Shown here: piece after piece, positions 59,027 to 64,000 of the stretch
How the letters are laid out: each line of letters begins with the position of its first letter
How positions within the stretch are numbered: position 1 is the first letter of the stretch
DNA from: Amycolatopsis decaplanina DSM 44594
Lineage (GTDB): Bacteria; Actinomycetota; Actinomycetes; Mycobacteriales; Pseudonocardiaceae
Direction of reading: 5' to 3'
DNA length: 64,000 nt
Assembly: GCF_000342005.1 (NCBI RefSeq)
Contig: NZ_AOHO01000071.1
Span: 18,364-82,363 of the forward strand
The notes under the pieces: model-generated
Told to the model about the DNA's origin: nothing
Seen by the model: the letters and a program-made list of their open reading frames with translations, nothing else
Databases searched by the model: none
Program-made: the position numbers and the translations under genes

Positions 59027-59119
59027 TCAGTCCTCCACGATGGTGATCGTGCCGTGCCCGTCGCAGCCGACACAGCCTTTCCCGTCGCAATCACCACATA
59101 CCGAAGTAAGATAATCCAT
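59027..59119 (-). CDS. 30-residue Cys-rich protein (zinc-knuckle-like)
   Basis: MDYLTSVCGDCDGKGCVGCD then GHGTITIVED. It has four cysteines in CxxC..CxxC with GxG spacers, resembling one half of a DnaJ-type zinc-binding repeat. ATG 59119 to TGA 59029-59027. The stop codon is embedded in the Shine-Dalgarno stretch of the next gene, a coupling arrangement that supports real translation. No ribosome site or leaderless -10 was found before its own ATG. Confidence 0.5.
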   Translation of the reverse strand: MDYLTSVCGDCDGKGCVGCDGHGTITIVED

Positions 59120-59263
59120 GATTCGGAATCCGTTCGCGTCGAATGGAAAAGTGTCCGAAGTACCCGCATTACCTCGTGAACACGAAACTCAAGTTAGCGA
59201 GCACGACGACACCAGGACAAGCCGAACGAAGCCAATCCATTCCGACGGATTACAAATCGCGAA

Positions 59264-60469
59264 TCATTGCAGCAACGCAACGCATTCGACGTGGTGTGTC
59301 ATCGGGAAAGCGTCGAAAGCGCGCAGGTCCACCAGCCGGTATCCGTGCTCCGCGAACAACGCGATGTCGCGCGCCAGCGCGGCCGGGTCACACGCCACGT
59401 AGACGATCCGGTCAGGCGAGCCCTCCACGATGGACTCGACGACGGCCTTGCCCGCGCCCTTGCGCGGCGGGTCGAGGACGACGACGTCGACCGGTTTCGG
59501 GGCGTCGGCCAGCAGGTGCTCGACGCGGCCGGAGCGCCAGCGGACCTGCGGGAGGTCGGCCAGGTTCTCCTCGCCGTCGGCGACGGCGCGGCGACCGGAT
59601 TCGATGGCCAGGACACGCCCACGCGGGCCGACCTGCTCGGCGAGCACCGACGCGAAGAGGCCGACACCGGCGTACAGGTCCCACGCCACGCCGTCGCGCG
59701 GCGCCTCGGCCCATTCCGCGACGACGGCGGCGAGCGCGTCCGCGGCGGCCGGGTGGACCTGCCAGAAGCCGTGGGCGTCCAGGCGCCAGTCGCGACCGGC
59801 GGCGTGCTGCACGGCGACACCGCCCGCCAGCTGCCGCGAGCGGGTCTTCCCGTGGACCGTCGACAGGTCGCGAAGGTGCACCTGCCCCTCGCCGTCCTTG
59901 GTGACCTCGATTTCGCTGCCGGGCCGCCACTTCCGCGACACGACGTCGTCGAGCGCGCCGGGGACGGTGATCGGGCAGTCGTCGATCGCGATCACGCGGT
60001 GACTGTGGTTCGCCCGGAAACCCGCCCTGCCGTCCTTGCCCGCGACGAGCCGGACGCGGCTGCGCCAGTCCAGCGGGCCACCGTCGAGCGCCTCGACGAC
60101 GACGTCGCGCTCGATCCCGGCGAGCCTCTTGAGCTGTTCCGCGACCACCGCGGCCTTGAGTTCACGCTGATACCCGGGCGTTGCGTGCTGCCAGTCGCAG
60201 CCACCGCACTCCCCCGGCGCCGCGAGCGGGCACGGCGGCTCGACGCGTTCCGGCGATGCCTCCAGGACCTCGATCGCGTCGGCGCGGCAGAACGAGCCGC
60301 CCTTGTCCTCGGTGACCGAGGCCAGGACCCGCTCACCGGGCAGCGCGTGCCGTACGAACACGACCCGGCCCTCCGTCCGTGCGACGCAGTGCCCGCCGTG
60401 CGCGACCGCGCCGACCTCCAGCTCGATCGTTCGTCCGAGCCAGGTGCCGGTCGACGCGTCCACACTCAT
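59264..60469 (-). CDS. TRAM-domain class I SAM-dependent RNA (uracil-C5) methyltransferase
   Basis: 401 residues. N-terminal TRAM domain (LEVGAVAHGGHCVAR), a Cys cluster CPLAAPGECGGC for an iron-sulfur centre, SAM-binding DLYAGVGLFASVLAEQVG, catalytic VACDPAALARDIA and the C-terminal FPMTHHVECVALL. Family members (RlmD/RlmCD/TrmA type) methylate uridine in rRNA or tRNA. ATG 60469 overlaps the K+ transporter stop (ATGA). The exact RNA position cannot be assigned. Confidence 0.9.
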   Translation of the reverse strand: MSVDASTGTWLGRTIELEVGAVAHGGHCVARTEGRVVFVRHALPGERVLASVTEDKGGSFCRADAIEVLEASPERVEPPCPLAAPGECGGCDWQHATPGYQRELKAAVVAEQLKRLAGIERDVVVEALDGGPLDWRSRVRLVAGKDGRAGFRANHSHRVIAIDDCPITVPGALDDVVSRKWRPGSEIEVTKDGEGQVHLRDLSTVHGKTRSRQLAGGVAVQHAAGRDWRLDAHGFWQVHPAAADALAAVVAEWAEAPRDGVAWDLYAGVGLFASVLAEQVGPRGRVLAIESGRRAVADGEENLADLPQVRWRSGRVEHLLADAPKPVDVVVLDPPRKGAGKAVVESIVEGSPDRIVYVACDPAALARDIALFAEHGYRLVDLRAFDAFPMTHHVECVALLQ

Positions 60470-62508
60470 TCTGCGTTGTCCTTCGTTTTTTCGGGCTGAG
60501 CTTTCTCGGGTTGCTTGACGACCGGGGAGAATCCTCGGCGCACGTCGCCGGCCGCCGGACGTGCCTTCCGGTCGCGTTTGATCGCCTTTTCCGACGATTC
60601 GAGCTGCCACGGCACGCTGGTCACCATGACGCCGGGCTGGAAGAGGAGCCGTCCCTTGAGCCGCAGCGCGCTCTGGTTGTGCAGGACCTGCTCCCACCAG
60701 TGCCCGACCACGTACTCCGGGATGAACACGGTCACCACGTTGCGCGGATTGTCGCCGCGGACACGCTTCACGTAGTCCAGCACCGGTTTCGTGATCTCGC
60801 GGTACGGCGATTCGATCACCTTCAGCGGCACCTTGAAATTGTGGTCGTCCCATTCCTGGACGAGTTTGCGCGTCTCGATGTCGTCGACGTTCACCGTGAC
60901 GGCTTCGAGGACGTCCGGCCGCACGGCCTTGGCGTAGGAAAGCGCGCGCAGGGTCGGCAGGTGCAGTTTCGAAATCAGCACGATCGCATGGTTGCGCGAA
61001 GGCAATACGGCCGGTTTCCGGTCCATCTCGCGCAATTCCTCGGCGACCCGGTCATAGTGCTTCCGGATCGCGGTCATCAGCACGTAGATCGCCACCATCG
61101 CCGCGATCGCGATCCAGGCGCCGAGCAGGAATTTCGTGACCAGCACGATGATCAGCACGGTGCCGGTCATGGTGAGGCCGATCGCGTTGACCGTCTGCGA
61201 ACGCCGCATCCGCCGCCGCACCGTCGCGTCGGTCTCCCTGGCCAGCAAGCGGTTCCAGTGCCGGATCATGCCCGCCTGGCTGATCGTGAAGGAGACGAAC
61301 ACCCCCACGATGTAGAGCTGGATGAGCTTGGTGACCTCGGCGTCGAACGCGATGATCAGCACCAGCGCGAAAGCGGCGAGGAACAGGATGCCGTTGGAGA
61401 AGGCCAGCCGGTCGCCGCGGGTGTGCAGCTGACGCGGCAGGTAACGGTCCTGGGCGAGGATCGAACCGAGCACTGGGAAACCGTTGAACGCGGTGTTCGC
61501 GGCCAGCAGCAGGATGATGCCGGTGGCGAAGGAGATGTAATAGAACGCGGGGGTGAAATCGGCGAACACCGCCTGGGCGATCTGCGCGACGATCGTCTTC
61601 TGCTCGTAGCCCGCCGGAGTGCCGGTGAGCTGCGTTTCCGGGTGTTCGGCGAATTTGACGTCGGTGATGATCGCCAGCGTGATGATGCCGATCAGCATCG
61701 TCACCGCGAGCACACCCATCATCAGCAAGGTGGTCGCGGCGTTCTTCGATTTCGGCTTCTGGAACGCCGGGACACCGTTGCTGATCGCCTCGACCCCGGT
61801 CAGCGCCGCCGCACCGGAGGAGAACGTGCGCAACAGCAGGAAGAAGAACGCGAAACCGGTCAAAGAGGCTTCTTCGTGCAACTGGAAGTCCGCGCTCTCG
61901 GCCCGCATGTCGGCTCCGGAGACCGCCTCGATCAGGCCCCAGATCACCATGCCGAGGATGCCGATGATGAAGCCGTAGGTCGGGATCGCGAACGCTTTGC
62001 CCGATTCGCGCACTCCGCGCAGATTCAGCGCGGTCAGCACGACCACGATGACGACCGCGGCGATCACCTTGTGCTGCGCCACCCACGGAATGGCGGAACC
62101 GATGTTCGCCACGCCGGACGACGTCGACACCGCGACGGTGAGCACGTAGTCGACCAGTAGCGCGCTGGCGACGGTGAGGCCGAATTTGCCGCCGAGGTTG
62201 GTGTTGGCGACTTCGTAGTCACCGCCGCCGCTGGGATAGGCGTGCACGTTCTGCCGGTAGGACGCGACCACCACCAGCATGACGAGCGCGACGGCGACGC
62301 CGATCCACGGCGCGAAGGCGTACGCGGACAAACCGGCGACGCTGAGGGTCAGGAAGATTTCCTCAGGCGCGTAGGCGACGCTCGACAACGCGTCGGACGC
62401 GAAAATCGGCAGCGCGATGCGCTTCGGCAGCAGCGTATGCGAGAGGCGGTCACTCCGGAATGGACGTCCGAGGACGAGCCGCTTCAATACGGTCGGGAAC
62501 TTCGACAC
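60466..62508 (-). CDS. KimA-like potassium/proton symporter (APC superfamily)
   Basis: 680 residues. The opening LPIFASDALSSVAYAPEEIFLTLS and YRQNVHAYPSGGGDYEVANTNLG are strongly KimA (YdaO)-like. Twelve transmembrane helices are followed by a cytoplasmic C-terminal domain of about 180 residues (HAIVLISKLHLPTLRALSYAKAV), which in KimA is the regulatory part. In firmicutes this transporter is inhibited by c-di-AMP. GTG 62508 sits six bases after a TACTCT -10 (62520-62515), suggesting leaderless expression; GTG 62511 is next to it. Divergent from two RCK subunits, which strengthens the K+ link. Confidence 0.88.
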   Translation of the reverse strand: MSKFPTVLKRLVLGRPFRSDRLSHTLLPKRIALPIFASDALSSVAYAPEEIFLTLSVAGLSAYAFAPWIGVAVALVMLVVVASYRQNVHAYPSGGGDYEVANTNLGGKFGLTVASALLVDYVLTVAVSTSSGVANIGSAIPWVAQHKVIAAVVIVVVLTALNLRGVRESGKAFAIPTYGFIIGILGMVIWGLIEAVSGADMRAESADFQLHEEASLTGFAFFFLLLRTFSSGAAALTGVEAISNGVPAFQKPKSKNAATTLLMMGVLAVTMLIGIITLAIITDVKFAEHPETQLTGTPAGYEQKTIVAQIAQAVFADFTPAFYYISFATGIILLLAANTAFNGFPVLGSILAQDRYLPRQLHTRGDRLAFSNGILFLAAFALVLIIAFDAEVTKLIQLYIVGVFVSFTISQAGMIRHWNRLLARETDATVRRRMRRSQTVNAIGLTMTGTVLIIVLVTKFLLGAWIAIAAMVAIYVLMTAIRKHYDRVAEELREMDRKPAVLPSRNHAIVLISKLHLPTLRALSYAKAVRPDVLEAVTVNVDDIETRKLVQEWDDHNFKVPLKVIESPYREITKPVLDYVKRVRGDNPRNVVTVFIPEYVVGHWWEQVLHNQSALRLKGRLLFQPGVMVTSVPWQLESSEKAIKRDRKARPAAGDVRRGFSPVVKQPEKAQPEKTKDNAE

Positions 62509-62659
62509 CACCGAAGAGTAACGGCGGCGCGCAGCGTCTCCGTTGAGGGTGGCGGTGGGGAGGAAGGTGGAGTAGCCAATGGCACGCACGGTAGGTTCGG
62601 CGCTGGTGTGTCTGGGTACCTGCGGACGGGTGAACGTCCGACGACGAAGGAGGCAGGGC

Positions 62660-63325
62660 GTGCACGTGGTGATCATGGGATGCGGCCGGGTCGGCGCATC
62701 CCTTGCCGCGGCGCTGGAGCGGCTGGGGCACGAAGTCGCCGTCATCGACAAGACCCAGCAGGCGTTCCGGCGGCTCGGCAGTGATTTCCACGGTCAGCAG
62801 GTGGTCGGCGTCGGATTCGACCGGCAGGTGCTGATCGAGGCCGGGATCGAACGCGCGGGTGCCTTCGCGGCGGTGTCCAGCGGCGACAACTCCAACATCA
62901 TCTCGGCGCGGGTGGCCAGGGAGAACTTCGGCGTCGACAAGGTCGTCGCCAGGATCTACGACCACAAGCGCGCGGCGGTCTACGAACGGCTCGGCATCCC
63001 GACCGTGGCGACCGTGCCGTGGACGACCGACCGGTTCCTGCGCACCCTGCTCCCCGACGGCGTCGCCTCGGAGTGGCGGGACCCGTCGGGCAGCGTGGCG
63101 CTCCTGCAGCTGCCGTTGCACGAGGGCTGGGTCGGGCACAGCGTGCGCGATCTGCAGGACAACACCGGCGCGCGCGTCGCGTTCATCATGCGGTTCGGTA
63201 CCGCCGTGCTGCCCGACACCAAGGCCGTGATCCAGGCCGACGACGTCGTGTACGTCGCCGCGAAATCGGGCACCGTCAGCGACGTGACCAGCGTCGCCGC
63301 TCGCGAACCGGAAGAGGAGAACTGA
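62660..63325 (+). CDS. TrkA-family (RCK) potassium-transport regulatory subunit 1
   Basis: 221 residues. RCK_N NAD-binding motif VVIMGCGRVGASLAAALERLGHEVAVIDK (in part) and an RCK_C domain (SVALLQLPLHEGWVGHSVRDLQ to the end). CeoB-like. GTG 62660 follows AAGGAGG. It ends one base into the second subunit (TGATG). Together with the next gene it likely forms a heteromeric gating ring for a K+ transporter, probably the divergent KimA-like protein or a distant TrkH. Confidence 0.92.
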   Translation: MHVVIMGCGRVGASLAAALERLGHEVAVIDKTQQAFRRLGSDFHGQQVVGVGFDRQVLIEAGIERAGAFAAVSSGDNSNIISARVARENFGVDKVVARIYDHKRAAVYERLGIPTVATVPWTTDRFLRTLLPDGVASEWRDPSGSVALLQLPLHEGWVGHSVRDLQDNTGARVAFIMRFGTAVLPDTKAVIQADDVVYVAAKSGTVSDVTSVAAREPEEEN

Positions 63326-63981
63326 TGCGGGTCGCGATCGCCGGGGCCGGCGCGGTCGGCCGGTCCATCGCCGCGGAGCTGATCGACGGTCGTCACCAGG
63401 TGATGCTCATCGAGCGCGAAGCCGACCAGTTCGAGCCGCATACCGTGGAGCAGGCGGACTGGGTGCTGGGCGACGCGTGCGAGGTGTCGATCCTCGAGGA
63501 GTCCGGGATCGAGCAGTGCGACGTCGTGATCGCCGCGACCGGTGACGACAAGGCGAATCTGGTGGTGTCGCTGCTGGCGAAGACCGAGTTCGCGGTGCGG
63601 CGGGTGGTGGCGCGGGTGAACAACCCGGCCAACGAATGGCTGTTCAACGACGCCTGGGGCGTCGACGTCGCCGTGTCGACCCCGCGGATGCTCGCGGCGA
63701 TGGTCGAGGAGGCGGTGAGCGTCGGCGATCTGGTGCGGCTGATGACGTTCCGGCAGAGCCAGGCGAACCTCGTCGAACTCACCCTGCCGGAGGAGACGCC
63801 GCTGGCGGGCAAGGCGGTCAGCGAGATCAACCTGCCGCGTGACGCGGCGCTGGTGACGATCCTGCGCGGGGACCGGGTGATCGTGCCGCAGCCCGAGGAC
63901 CCGCTGGAGCCGGGTGATGAGCTGCTGTTCGTGGCGACGTCGGACGTGGAACCGGAGATCCGGACCGCGCTGGGATATTAA
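63325..63981 (+). CDS. TrkA-family (RCK) potassium-transport regulatory subunit 2
   Basis: 218 residues. RCK_N motif VAIAGAGAVGRSIAAELIDG and RCK_C domain (LVELTLPEETPLAGKAVSEINLPRDAALVTILRGDRVIVPQPEDPLEPGDELLFVA, in part). CeoC-like, companion to subunit 1. ATG 63325 overlaps the upstream stop. Complete; the stop is 19 bases before the window edge. The window then ends in a run of at least eight G. Confidence 0.92.
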   Translation: MRVAIAGAGAVGRSIAAELIDGRHQVMLIEREADQFEPHTVEQADWVLGDACEVSILEESGIEQCDVVIAATGDDKANLVVSLLAKTEFAVRRVVARVNNPANEWLFNDAWGVDVAVSTPRMLAAMVEEAVSVGDLVRLMTFRQSQANLVELTLPEETPLAGKAVSEINLPRDAALVTILRGDRVIVPQPEDPLEPGDELLFVATSDVEPEIRTALGY

Positions 63982-64000
63982 TTCTCCGAGGCGGGGGGGG

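Noticed and set aside
60379..62160. 593-codon open frame on the plus strand
   Set aside because: Antisense to the KimA-like gene and the methyltransferase; Asp/Arg/His-rich shadow typical of high-GC DNA, with no motif.
63993..64000. Run of eight G at the window end
   Set aside because: Lies at the edge with no context beyond it; could be a normal intergenic homopolymer or a contig end, so no claim is made.

Overview
The window is about 70% GC, uses many GTG starts and has very dense coding. Its protein families are typical of high-GC Actinobacteria: the coproporphyrin-type hemQ-hemY-hemE heme cluster, DUF3000, PucR regulators, DUF222/HNH proteins, TIGR04222 proteins and LigD-type stand-alone polymerases. 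Together with many perfect intergenic palindromes, a VanY peptidase and a BlaC-like beta-lactamase, this suggests Pseudonocardiaceae, most likely Amycolatopsis. The genus is an inference. I found no rRNA, tRNA, CRISPR array or intact insertion sequence.

Layout. 1-9.9 kb: end of pruA with a divergent PucR regulator, small housekeeping and repair genes (S1 protein, LLM oxidoreductase, DUF6221, LigD-type polymerase, GNAT, VTT membrane protein), a receptor Ser/Thr kinase and msrB. 9.9-13.6 kb: five tightly packed genes, namely three TIGR04222 proteins (two with Gly/Cys tails), a DUF692/MNIO iron enzyme and a small partner. This is the strongest candidate for an undescribed system. 13.6-21.8 kb: CoA transferase-hemQ-hemY-hemE, then DUF3000, a response regulator and ribonuclease D. 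21.9-30.8 kb: a TetR-flanked operon of permease, two DUF1989 proteins, a urea/guanidine carboxylase and allophanate hydrolase, best read as guanidine (or urea) nitrogen assimilation. 30.9-32.6 kb: VanY-type carboxypeptidase facing a class A beta-lactamase. 32.7-36.1 kb: thiolase and FadB. 36.2-41 kb: a small secreted peptide, a Tat-exported PHP protein, an aldo/keto reductase and a two-component system. 41-48.2 kb: PucR regulator, Na+/solute symporter, agmatinase-family ureohydrolase, thiamine-diphosphate decarboxylase and aldehyde dehydrogenase, a likely 2-ketoarginine/guanidino-acid pathway. 48.3-51.8 kb: SDR and TetR sharing paired operators, then dxs. 52-56.6 kb: choline-to-betaine operon (aldehyde dehydrogenase, permease, choline dehydrogenase). 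56.6-59.3 kb: a plastic, repeat-rich patch with a frameshifted DUF222/HNH gene, a MITE-like element and a small Cys-rich ORF. 59.3-64 kb: TRAM RNA methyltransferase, KimA-like K+ transporter and two RCK (TrkA) subunits.

How the genes fit together. The ureohydrolase pathway (41-48 kb) would release urea. The carboxylase/allophanate hydrolase operon (22-31 kb) would turn guanidine or urea into ammonia and CO2, so the two catabolic islands could cooperate in nitrogen salvage. The heme block is a conserved actinobacterial core in which catabolic islands seem to have been inserted between rnd and fadA and between fadB and dxs. Convergent gene ends are repeatedly closed by long perfect palindromes. 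Two of these are the same 77-bp element, and another family has at least four copies with compensated arm changes.
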